Source of the DNA: Streptomyces katrae
Lineage (GTDB): Bacteria > Actinomycetota > Actinomycetes > Streptomycetales > Streptomycetaceae
Reading direction: 5' to 3'
Assembly (NCBI RefSeq): GCF_002028425.1
Contig: NZ_CP020042.1
Coordinates: forward strand, 1,612,001-1,676,000
DNA: 64,000 nt
In this document: positions 7,418-15,400 of the stretch, piece after piece
Layout of the letters: every line of letters begins with the position of its first letter
Numbering within the stretch: position 1 is the first letter of the stretch
The notes under the pieces: model-generated
The model's database searches: none
The model's input: only the letters and a program-made list of their open reading frames with translations
Told to the model about the DNA's origin: nothing
Translations under genes and position numbers: made by a program

Positions 7418-8680
7418 TCAGGCGCCGGTGGCGGGGGGCTCGGGGAGCACGGGGAAGGTGGGGAGCTCGCCGGGAGGGTTCACGGCGACGACCTCGCCGA
7501 TGACGATGACGGCCGGCGGGCGGACCTCCTCGGCGCGCACGGTCTCGCCGACCGTGGCGAGGGTGGCGTCCACGCGGCGCTGGGTGGCGGTGGTGCCCTC
7601 CTGGACGACCGCGACCGGGGTGTCGGCGGGGCGGCCGTGCTTGATCAGGGCCTCGGCGATCAGCCCGATCTTGTCGACGCCCATCAGGATGACGAGGGTG
7701 CCGGTGAGCTTGGCCAGCGCGGCCCAGTCGACCAGGGAACGCGGGTCGTCGGGGCCGACGTGGCCGCTGACCACGGTGAACTCGTGCGCCACGCCGCGGT
7801 GGGTCACGGGGATCCCGGCCGCGCTCGGCACCGAGATGGAGCTGGAGATGCCCGGCACGACCGTGCAGGGGATGCCGTGCTCGGCGAGGGCCTGGAGCTC
7901 TTCCATGCCGCGGCCGAAGACGTAGGGGTCGCCGCCCTTGAGCCGGACCACGGCCTTGCCGGCCTTGGCGTGCTCGATGAGGGCGTTGTTGATGGCCTCC
8001 TGGGCCATGAAACGGCCGTACGGGATCTTCGCGGCGTCGATGACCTCGACGTGCGGCGGGAGCTCGTCCAGGAGGTCGCGGGGGCCGAGCCGGTCGGCGA
8101 TCACGACGTCGGCCTCGGCGAGCAGGCGCCGGCCGCGCACGGTGATCAGGTCCGGGTCGCCCGGGCCGCCGCCGACGAGGGCGACTCCGGGGGTGTGCGG
8201 GCGGGCGGCGGTGAGGGAGCCGTCGCGCAGCCCCTCGACCACGGCGTCGCGTACGGCCGCGGAGCGGCGCGGATCGTTTCCGCTGAGCACGGCCACCGTG
8301 ACGCCCTCGACCCGGCCGGTCGCGGGGGTCCAGGCGGTCGCCGCCTCGGCGTCGTCGGCGCGCACGCACCAGACCCGCTTGGCCTCGGCCTCGGCGGAGG
8401 CACGGTCGTTGGCCTCGCGGTCGCGGGTGGCGATCAGGGCGTACCAGGCACCGTCGAGGTCGCCGTCCTGGTAGCGGCGCCGCTCCCAGCGGATCTCCCC
8501 GGTCTCGGCCATCGCGTCCACGGAGGGGGTGGCGGACGGGGACACCAGCAGGACGTCCGCACCGGCGGCGACGAGGGCGGGCAGGCGGCGCTGGGCGACC
8601 TGGCCGCCGCCGATGACGACGACGCGGCGCCCGGTCAGGCGCAGTCCTACGGGGTAGGCGGGGTGTGCCGGGTTTCCCAT
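7418..8680 (-). CDS. cobA/cysG: Bifunctional uroporphyrinogen-III C-methyltransferase / precorrin-2 dehydrogenase
   Basis: A 420-residue two-domain enzyme at the branch to siroheme and cobalamin. The N-terminal domain (about 10-160) has the NAD-binding loop VVVIGGGQVAQRRL of precorrin-2 dehydrogenase. The C-terminal SUMT domain (about 165-410) has VALVGGGPGDPDLITVRG, VRLKGGDPYVFGRG and VVPGISSSISVPSAAGIPVTHR. ATG 8680 follows AGGAG at 11 nt; the open frame to 8836 is probably untranslated. The nearby BluB-CobT and CobL genes, beyond the repeat cassette, place it with cobalamin synthesis, while siroheme for sulfite or nitrite reduction is the other use. Confidence 0.88.
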   Translation of the reverse strand: MGNPAHPAYPVGLRLTGRRVVVIGGGQVAQRRLPALVAAGADVLLVSPSATPSVDAMAETGEIRWERRRYQDGDLDGAWYALIATRDREANDRASAEAEAKRVWCVRADDAEAATAWTPATGRVEGVTVAVLSGNDPRRSAAVRDAVVEGLRDGSLTAARPHTPGVALVGGGPGDPDLITVRGRRLLAEADVVIADRLGPRDLLDELPPHVEVIDAAKIPYGRFMAQEAINNALIEHAKAGKAVVRLKGGDPYVFGRGMEELQALAEHGIPCTVVPGISSSISVPSAAGIPVTHRGVAHEFTVVSGHVGPDDPRSLVDWAALAKLTGTLVILMGVDKIGLIAEALIKHGRPADTPVAVVQEGTTATQRRVDATLATVGETVRAEEVRPPAVIVIGEVVAVNPPGELPTFPVLPEPPATGA

Positions 8681-8950
8681 GGCGGTTGCGGCTCCTGATG
8701 CGGCGGGTGTGTTCGGCGGGGCCGCTGCTGCGCTGGAGCGGCTGACGGACCGTGCGGGCGCCCGTCCGCCACCACGATACGACCCATCGCCGCTGGTGGT
8801 ACCTGCGGGGGCGCAGATTGGCGGAGGCACGGCCACGGCTTGACGTCGCCACGCGGGGGCGGGGTTTTCGCCCCTGCGGCGTGTCCGGGGCAGGCCGGCG
8901 GCTGCCTCCCCGCCGGGCGGGGATGGGGCGGGGCCGCCCCCTCGCGGTGC
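8681..8950. other. Upstream region of the siroheme synthase gene
   Basis: About 270 nt without a convincing gene. Several GC-rich short hairpins are visible, but I could not recognise a B12 riboswitch, B12 box or leader peptide. Confidence 0.4.
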
Positions 8951-9162
8951 GGGCCCGCCGTCTCCCCCGCGAGGGGTCGGGGGCCGAACGGCGCTTGCCC
9001 ACCCGCCTCCCGGCCTGCGGGCGGTGGGGTGGGGCCGGGAGCCCGCCGGGCGGGACCGGACGGCCGACCGGGGGTGGGGAGGGGCGGGGTCTCGGCCGGA
9101 CGGTCTCAGAGATCGGTTGGGGCTTTCCCGTCAGTCTCATCGTCCTTCCGCGTCGGGCCGGC

Positions 9163-9223
9163 CTGTCAAGAGCGCTCCTACGTCGCGTCGCTACGCGATG
9201 TCGCTGCGCTCCACTCTTGACAG
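9163..9223. repeat. Hairpin inside the left repeat arm
   Basis: CTGTCAAGAG (9163-9172) and CTCTTGACAG (9214-9223) are a perfect 10-nt inverted repeat around a 41-nt centre. The right arm carries the same structure with one compensated base pair. Confidence 0.8.
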
Positions 9224-9382
9224 CCCGTCCCGCCACGGAAAAACGAAGACTGCCGGGAAACCCCCAAAGGAACGGGACGGACGTTCACTGGACATACGGC
9301 CGTATCAGCGACCCTTCGGGGTCGTCGGGGGCCGCCTCGCCAAGCATCCGGGCCGATGAGCCGGTGGATCGGGGCCGCGATT

Positions 9383-9640
9383 CGCGACAGATCGCTACGC
9401 GCTCCTGCCGTCCCAGCGTCCGCCGACCGTCCGGGGATGATGCCCGCAGGAAAGGACGACGGGACCGTCATCCGGGGCCGGTGGGCGCGACAAATCGCTA
9501 CGCGCTCCTCCCATTTCGGCGTCCGCCGCCCGGCTGGGGCTGATACCTGCACCAAATGCCAATCTGAGCGGCATCCGGGGCCTGTGGGCGCGGCAGATCG
9601 CTACGCGCTGCCCGGTTCTCGGCGGCTGCAGGCCGTCTGG
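9383..9640. repeat. Tandem units of about 103 bp (2.5 copies)
   Basis: CGCGACAGATCGCTACGCGC at 9383 recurs with small changes at 9486 and 9589, a period of 103 bp. Each unit continues with a GCGTCCGCC-like segment and a CATCCGGG-like segment. Two inverted copies with the same period occur at 11891 and 11994. Confidence 0.75.
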
Positions 9641-9855
9641 GGCTCGTCATAGGCGGGCTGGATGTTGGCGACGGCCGTGGTGAACTCGCGGCCGGATGCC
9701 CCCCGGATATAGGCCAGCTCCATCCAGTACTCGGCACCCCGATCCGAGACGTTCTCGTTGATCACGGCCATCAGGACGCCCTCCGCCCCGGAGGCGATGT
9801 CGCGGACACGGCGATGGAGGAGGCGGTGAGGGACGTACTCGTACTGCTCACTCAT
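9601..9855 (-). CDS. Hypothetical protein, 84 residues
   Basis: The frame starts at ATG 9855 with MSEQYEYVPHRLLHRRVRDI and contains NENVSDRGAEYWMELAYIRG. The mixed charged and hydrophobic composition and the normal codon use suggest a real small cytoplasmic protein; I do not recognise the family. The final dozen residues (QTACSRREPGSA) and the TAG stop come from the third tandem repeat unit, so the insertion or growth of the repeat probably replaced the original C-terminus. It overlaps the stop of a shorter upstream ORF by 8 nt and is divergent from the XRE regulator. Confidence 0.55.
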   Translation of the reverse strand: MSEQYEYVPHRLLHRRVRDIASGAEGVLMAVINENVSDRGAEYWMELAYIRGASGREFTTAVANIQPAYDEPQTACSRREPGSA

Positions 9856-9937
9856 GGGGCGGCTCCTCGAAGGAGTCGAGGAAGCGCTCCCAGCCGGCTT
9901 GGGCGCGGTCGAAGAGTTCCTGGCTGGGCAGGGGCAC
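9848..9937 (-). CDS. Possible tiny ORF upstream of the 84-residue protein
   Basis: From GTG 9937, a 29-residue frame (VPLPSQELFDRAQAGWERFL then DSFEEPPHE) has a GGAGG at about 9 nt and ends overlapping the start of the next ORF by 8 nt. The amphipathic composition and the coupled overlap support translation. Start alternatives are GTG 9946 or ATG 10033. Function unknown. Confidence 0.35.
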   Translation of the reverse strand: MPLPSQELFDRAQAGWERFLDSFEEPPHE

Positions 9938-10112
9938 GGCCCGCACCCTCCAGAAAGGACTGCTGCGATGAGGCAGAGCACTGACGCAGGTGCACACGGT
10001 CTGGCGCTGATCCTTACGGTTCTGGGGGGACACTGCACCTCTCCACGGTCTTGGACGGGCGGCTGTGACCAGTCAACTGCCTTGAGCGTTTGGACGGATG
10101 GGCCAGGAGGCA

Positions 10113-10148
10113 TGGCCATTCCGGGGACATGGCCACGTTTTATGGCCA
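10113..10148. promoter_or_regulatory. Three TGGCCA palindromes upstream of the XRE regulator
   Basis: TGGCCA occurs at 10113-10118, 10130-10135 and 10143-10148, each preceded by A, within the 72 nt before the regulator start. The even phasing (17 and 13 nt) is compatible with an autoregulatory operator. This is inference only. Confidence 0.3.
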
Positions 10149-10184
10149 GGCTGAGTTCCGGGCGGGGACAGCCGAGGGACGGCG

Positions 10185-11444
10185 ATGACGACCAAGAGCG
10201 AGAGCAACGATCCGGAGCCGATCGGCCAACTGATTCGTCGGCTGCGGACGGCCAGCGGACGGACGCAGGAATGTCTGGCCGCAGACCTCTCCGCACGGCG
10301 GGGATACCCGCTGGAGCAGGCTGCGGTGTCGAGATGGGAAACGCACGAGCGACTTCCGGACCCCGCGTCGCGGGCACTGCTGGCGGCCGAGTTCGGCGTG
10401 CCGGAGGAAGAGCTTTGCCGCGCAGTCGCGCTGGCGCGGCGGCTTCGCCGTCAGGAGCAGCAGAGCGACCAGGAGAACGATGTGAACCGCCGAGGATTCA
10501 TGGCCAGCGCTGGCATCGCCGTCATACAGCCATCGTCGCTACTGGCGGCGGGCCGGAGGATCGGTGCCGACGTGCCGGGGCAGCTGAGCCAGAGAACGGC
10601 CCGGCTCAGACGACTGGACGACTTCGCGGGCGGTGGTGACACCTACCGGTTGTACGTGCGTGAGCTCGACAGCACGATCCGGCTGGCCGACGAAGGTGTC
10701 TACTCGGAGACCACAGGGCGTGCCCTTCGGGGAATCGTCTCCGAACAAGCTCAGCTGGCGGGATGGGCGGCATACGACGCCGGCCACTACGGGGCCGCCC
10801 GCAACCACTACATGACCGCCCTGGCGGCATCCCGGGCTGCCGGGAACACCTCCTTGGAAGGCAACTCGCTGGCCTTCCTCGCGTACTTGGAGTGGACTGT
10901 GGGTGGCGACTCCGGCGTCAGGTTTGCGACGGCCGCGTGCGAGGCGCTGGGCACGAACGCGACGCCGGCCGTACGGGCCCTCCTGGCGGACCGACTGGCA
11001 TGGCAGCACGCGACATCCGGCAATGCCTCAGCAGCGGACTACGCCCTTAAGACGGCCGAAGAAGCCATCCACGAGGAAAGCGACGAGTCAGCGCCGGACT
11101 GGGCCTACTGGGTGGACAGTGACGAAATCGCGATCATGACTGGGAGGTGTTGGGCGGAGCTACATCGTCCGCTGCGGGCCATCCCCGCGTTGGAGGACGC
11201 CCTCAGCCGCTACGACGACACACGGGCACGAGACAAAGCGCTGTACCTCTCCTGGCTCGCGTCGGCCTACCTGGACGCAGGAGAAGTCGAGCACGCAGCC
11301 ACGATCACGGGTCGAGTGCTCGACCTCGCGGAGGGGCTGGCTTCGGTCAGACCGGCCGCACGGGCTCGGGCGATGGTCAGGCGGCTGGAGCCCCACCGGG
11401 CCCTTGCCCCGGTCACCGCACTGCTGGATCGTGTGAAGGCCTAG
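10185..11444 (+). CDS. XRE-family regulator with TPR-like C-terminal domain
   Basis: A 419-residue protein. Residues about 12-75 form an XRE helix-turn-helix (IGQLIRRLRTASGRTQECLA and AAVSRWETHERLPDP). Near residue 100 is a twin-arginine-like string VNRRGFMASAGIAVI, and the rest is alpha-helical and TPR-like (LAGWAAYDAGHYGAARNHYM, repeated AAD/AAE helices). Streptomyces has many regulators with this layout, which usually bind a peptide or small ligand through the TPR part. ATG 10185 has GAGGGA upstream. Its TAG stop overlaps the stop of cutA within the palindrome CTAG. It sits inside the inverted-repeat cassette. Target unknown. Confidence 0.8.
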   Translation: MTTKSESNDPEPIGQLIRRLRTASGRTQECLAADLSARRGYPLEQAAVSRWETHERLPDPASRALLAAEFGVPEEELCRAVALARRLRRQEQQSDQENDVNRRGFMASAGIAVIQPSSLLAAGRRIGADVPGQLSQRTARLRRLDDFAGGGDTYRLYVRELDSTIRLADEGVYSETTGRALRGIVSEQAQLAGWAAYDAGHYGAARNHYMTALAASRAAGNTSLEGNSLAFLAYLEWTVGGDSGVRFATAACEALGTNATPAVRALLADRLAWQHATSGNASAADYALKTAEEAIHEESDESAPDWAYWVDSDEIAIMTGRCWAELHRPLRAIPALEDALSRYDDTRARDKALYLSWLASAYLDAGEVEHAATITGRVLDLAEGLASVRPAARARAMVRRLEPHRALAPVTALLDRVKA

Positions 11445-11758
11445 CGGGTGGCGCGGGTGATCCACTCCAGGTACTCGGCACGACCAGCGTCAATTCCGAA
11501 CGCGATGACCTCCGGCGAGTCGTACGGGTGGTTGTCCGCGAGGTGTTTCTCCAACGCCTCGCAGCAATCATCGGCTGTCCGGAACGCCACCTGGTACTCG
11601 GTCCCCTCGGTCACCTCGCCGAGGTGCCTGTACGTGGTCTCGATCGGACCGGTCACCTGCCCGGAGGCGGCCAACCCCGCCTCCACCGCCGACCGCGACA
11701 GCTTCCGGGCGGCCTCGTGAGTATGGACGGTCGTGATCACAATCAAGAAGTCAGCCAT
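11441..11758 (-). CDS. cutA: CutA-family divalent-ion tolerance protein
   Basis: A 105-residue CutA1-like protein, normally a trimer of ferredoxin-like folds. Family features are the N-terminal FLIVITTVHTHEAARKLSRS, the central TTYRHLGEVTEGTEYQVAFR (in place of the usual SxYxWxGxIxxxxExxLxxK) and the C-terminal HPYDSPEVIAFGIDAGRAEY. Usually linked to copper or divalent-ion tolerance, but the biochemical role is unsettled. ATG 11758 is chosen for family length. Convergent with and overlapping the XRE gene by 4 nt. The central motif departs from the usual CutA tryptophan-containing version. Confidence 0.8.
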   Translation of the reverse strand: MADFLIVITTVHTHEAARKLSRSAVEAGLAASGQVTGPIETTYRHLGEVTEGTEYQVAFRTADDCCEALEKHLADNHPYDSPEVIAFGIDAGRAEYLEWITRATR

Positions 11759-11829
11759 GCTGGCAACGTACCTGCCGCACAAAGACATTGGGCTGGATAC
11801 TGCACATCAGAAGACCGTCTGTTGGTCCT

Positions 11830-12431
11830 GGGACACGTGTATCAGCCCTCGACGGCCGCCGGACGCCGATTCAGGGCAGCGCGTAGCGATCTGATGCGCC
11901 CATCGGTCCCGGATGTGTTCCTGATTGGCATTCCCTGCGGGTATCGGCCCCAGGCGGTAGGCGGACGCTGAGACGGGAGGAGCGCGTAGCGATCTGTCGC
12001 GGATTGCGGCCCCGGATGGCAATCCTGTCGGCCCAGATGCTTGGCGAGGCGGCCCCCGACGACCCCGAAGGGTCGCTGATCCCGCCGTATGTCCATCAAT
12101 GGACCGTGCCGTCCTTTTGGGGGTTTCCCGGCAGTCCTTGTCTTTCCGGGGCGGGTCGGGCTGTCAAGGGTGGAGCGCAGCGACATCGCGAAGCGACGCG
12201 ACGAAGGAGCGCCCTTGACAGGGCGGCCCGAACCGGAAGGACAGTGGGACTGACGGGAAAGCCCCAACCCCTCTCTGAGACCGCCCAGGTCAGACCCTGC
12301 CCCCCCGGTCCCGGCTCGCTGTCCGCCACCGCCCGGCAGGATCCCGATCCCCACCCACCGCCCCGCACCCAGGGAGGCGGGTGGGCAGCCACCGCCCGGC
12401 CCCCACCCGTCGAGGGGGAGATGGCGGGCCC
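11830..12431 (-). repeat. Right arm of the long imperfect inverted repeat
   Basis: Reads, on the minus strand, the same series of landmarks as 8951-9640: GGGCCCGCC at the outer end, GCCCACCCGCCTCCC, GGTTGGGGCTTTCCCGTCAG, the CTGTCAAG hairpin, CGACCCTTCGGGGTCGTCGG and two 103-bp units with ATCGCTACGCGCT (11891 and 11994). The outer end stops a few bases before the cobT terminator at 12440. Confidence 0.8.
12161..12221. repeat. Hairpin inside the right repeat arm
   Basis: CTGTCAAGGG (12161-12170) and CCCTTGACAG (12212-12221) pair perfectly around a 41-nt centre. Relative to the left arm, an A-T pair is replaced by G-C on both sides. The centres differ at only two positions by my reading. Confidence 0.8.
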
Positions 12432-12439
12432 AAAGCAGC

Positions 12440-12469
12440 GGGGCCGGACACCCCGTGGTGTCCGGCCCC
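12440..12469 (-). terminator. Terminator of the bluB-cobT gene
   Basis: A 13-bp perfect stem (12440-12452 with 12457-12469) and a 4-nt loop lie 14 nt beyond the bluB-cobT stop. Confidence 0.7.
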
Positions 12470-12483
12470 GATCCGCGTGGTGG

Positions 12484-15400
12484 CTACTTCTCCGTCACGC
12501 CCGCCGAGTCGAACGTGGCCACCTCGTGCATCGCGCGGGCCGCGCTCTGGACCAGGGGGAGGGCCAGGAGGGCGCCCGTGCCTTCGCCGAGGCGGAGGTC
12601 CAGGTCGACCAGGGGGCGCAGGCCCAGCTTGTTCAGGGCGGCCACGTGGCCCGGTTCCGCGCTGCGGTGGCCCGCGATGCAGGCCGACAGGGCTTCGGGG
12701 GCGATGGCGCGGGCCACCAGGGCGGCCGCGCCCGCGCTCACGCCGTCCAGGATGACCGGCGTGCGCAGGGAGGCGCCGCCGAGGATCAGGCCGACGATCG
12801 CGGCGTGCTCCAGGCCGCCGATGGCCGCCAGGACGCCGATCGGGTCGTTCACGTCCGGCTGGTGGAGCTCCAGGGCGCGGCGGACCACGTCGACCTTGCG
12901 GGCGTGGGTCTCGTCGTTGATGCCGGTGCCGCGGCCGGTGACCTCCGCCGGGTCGACGCCCGTGAAGACGGAGATCAGGGCGGCGGACACCGTGGTGTTC
13001 GCGATGCCCATCTCGCCCGTCAGGAGGGCCTTGTTGCCCGCCGCGACGAGGTCGCGCGCGGTCTCGATGCCGACCTCGATGGCCGCGACGGCGTCCTCGC
13101 GGCTCATCGCGGGGCCCGCCGACAGGTCGTCCGTGCCGGGGCGGACCTTGCGGGGCAGCAGGCCCGGGGTGGCCGGCAGGTCGCCCTTCACGCCGACGTC
13201 CACGACGCACACCTCGGCGCCGACCTGGTTGGCGAAGGCGTTGCAGACGGCCCCGCCGCCCAGGAAGTTGGCCACCATCTGCGTGGTGACCTCCTGGGGC
13301 CACGGCGTGACGCCCTGGGCGTGGACGCCGTGGTCGCCGGCGAAGATCGCGACGGCGGCCGGCTCCGGGATCGGCGGCGGGCAGACGCGCGACAGGCCGG
13401 CCAGCTGCGCGGAGATGATCTCCAGCATGCCCAGTGCGCCCGCGGGCTTCGTCATACGCTTCTGCCGCTCCCAGGCCTCGCCGAGCGCCTTGGCGTCGAG
13501 CGGGCGGATTCCGGCGACGGTGTCGGAGAGCAGGTCGTGCGGGGCCTCGCCGGGCAGCGCGCGGCGCCCGTACGTCTCCTCGTGCACGACCCAGGCCAGC
13601 GGACGGCGCTGGGCCCAGCCCGCCTGCATCAGCTCCGGCTCCTCGGGGAACTCGTCGACGTACCCGACGCACAGGTAGGCGACGACCTCCAGGTGCTCGG
13701 GGAGGCCGAGCGCGCGGACCATCTCGCGCTCGTCGAAGAAGCTGACCCAGCCCACGCCGAGGCCCTCGGCGCGCGCGGCGAGCCAGAGGTTCTCGACGGC
13801 GAGGGCGGAGGAGTACGGGGCCATCTGCGGCTGGGTGTGCCGGCCGAGGGTGTGGCGGCCGCCGCGGGTGGGGTCGGCGGTGACCACGATGTTGACCGGG
13901 GTGTCGAGGATGGCCTCGATCTTCAGTTCCTTGAACTGCTTGGCCCGGCCCTTGGGCAGCGACTTGGCGTAGGCCTCGCGCTGGCGCTGGGCGAGCTCGT
14001 GCATGGTGCGGCGGGTCTCGGCCGAGCGGATGACGACGAAGTCCCACGGCTGGGAGTGGCCGACGCTCGGGGCGTGGTGGGCGGCCTCCAGGACGCGCAG
14101 CAGCACCTCGTGCGGGATCGGGTCGGTGCGGAAGCCGTTGCGGATGTCGCGCCGCTCGCGCATGACGCGCAGGACGGCCTCGCGCTCGGCGTCGGCGTAG
14201 CCGGGGGCCGGGTCGCCGACGGAGGGCCGGGGTGCGGCGGCGGCTTCGCCGTCGGCCGGGGCGGGCTCGCCGACGGCCGGCTCGGCATCGGCGGCGACGG
14301 GCTGCGCCGCCTCGGCGGACCCGGGGGCCGGCTCGGCCGGTACGTCGGCCTCCGCGGCGGGGTCGGCCGGCTCGGCCGGGGTCGCGGCGGGGGCGTCGGC
14401 CACCTGGACCGCCGCGTCTGCGGGGGTGGTCCCGGCGGCGGGCTCGGCCGGGGCCTCCGCGGCCTCGGGGGCCTGCGCCGCCTCGGCGGGCTCGGGGTTG
14501 CCGGGCGTGCCCGCGACGGCCGGGGCCTCCTCGGCCACCGGCGCGGGGGCGCCTTCGGGGGCGGTGACGCCCTCGGGCCCGGCGGCCGCCTCGGTGGCCA
14601 CAGCGCCCTCGACGGCCTCGCCCGCCTCCGTCGCGGCCACAACGGCCTGCGGCGCCCCGGCAGGCTCGGCCACGGCCTGGCCGTCGGCCACGGGCGCGCC
14701 TTCAGCCGCGGCGGCCTGCACCTCGGCCGCCGGCTGGGCGTCTGCGGCCGGCTGGGCCTCGGCTGCGGCCTGGCCCTCGGCCACCGCCTGGCCGTCGGCA
14801 CCGGGCCCGCCGTCGAGCACGGCCACCGGCTGGGCGTCGGCTGCGGCCTGGCCCTCGTTCACCGGCAGGCCGTCGATCGCCGCCTGGCCCTCGGCCACGG
14901 GCTGTCCGACGACGCCCTGGCCCTCGGCCGCACCCGGAGCCGCCTGCTCGGCACCCGCACCCGCGGGCTCCGCCGCCCAGGGCGCGCCGGCCTGCGGCGG
15001 GATCTCGCCCAGCTGCGCGGCGACCGGGGCGGCCGGGGCCACGGGCGCCTCCGCGCCCGGAACGTCAAGGTACTCGGGACCCGCGGCAGGCACCCCGGGC
15101 ACCCCGGGAGCCGCATCCGCACCCGGAACCGGCTCCGGCGCGCCCGGCGTCCCCGCACCGGCCTCGGCGGCGGCCGACGGCTCGGCCACGCCCAGGGGCT
15201 CGGCGCCCGGCGGGGTCTCGGGGGCGGTCGCACCCTCGGCGGCGGCTGCGTCCGGTCCGGCCTCCGGGGCCGCTTCCGCCGCCGGGGCGGGGACGACGGC
15301 GACGGCGGGGGCCCCGGTCGGGACGGCGACGGCGGGGGCGGCCGGCATCGGCGGCGCCACGGTGGCGGCCGGCGCCGCGGCGGGCCCCCGGTCCGCGAGG

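Larger units (their letters stand above)
8951..9640 (+). repeat. Left arm of a long imperfect inverted repeat
   Basis: This stretch matches, in inverse orientation, the segment 11830-12431. Shared landmarks read in the same order on opposite strands: GGGCCCGCC, GCCCACCCGCCTCCC, GGTCTCAGAGA, GGTTGGGGCTTTCCCGTCAG, the CTGTCAAG hairpin, CGACCCTTCGGGGTCGTCGG, CGCCTCGCCAAGCAT and tandem units holding ATCGCTACGCGCT. The frames across it are GC-biased and not gene-like. The inner end runs into the 3' end of the small ORF at 9601. Confidence 0.8.
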
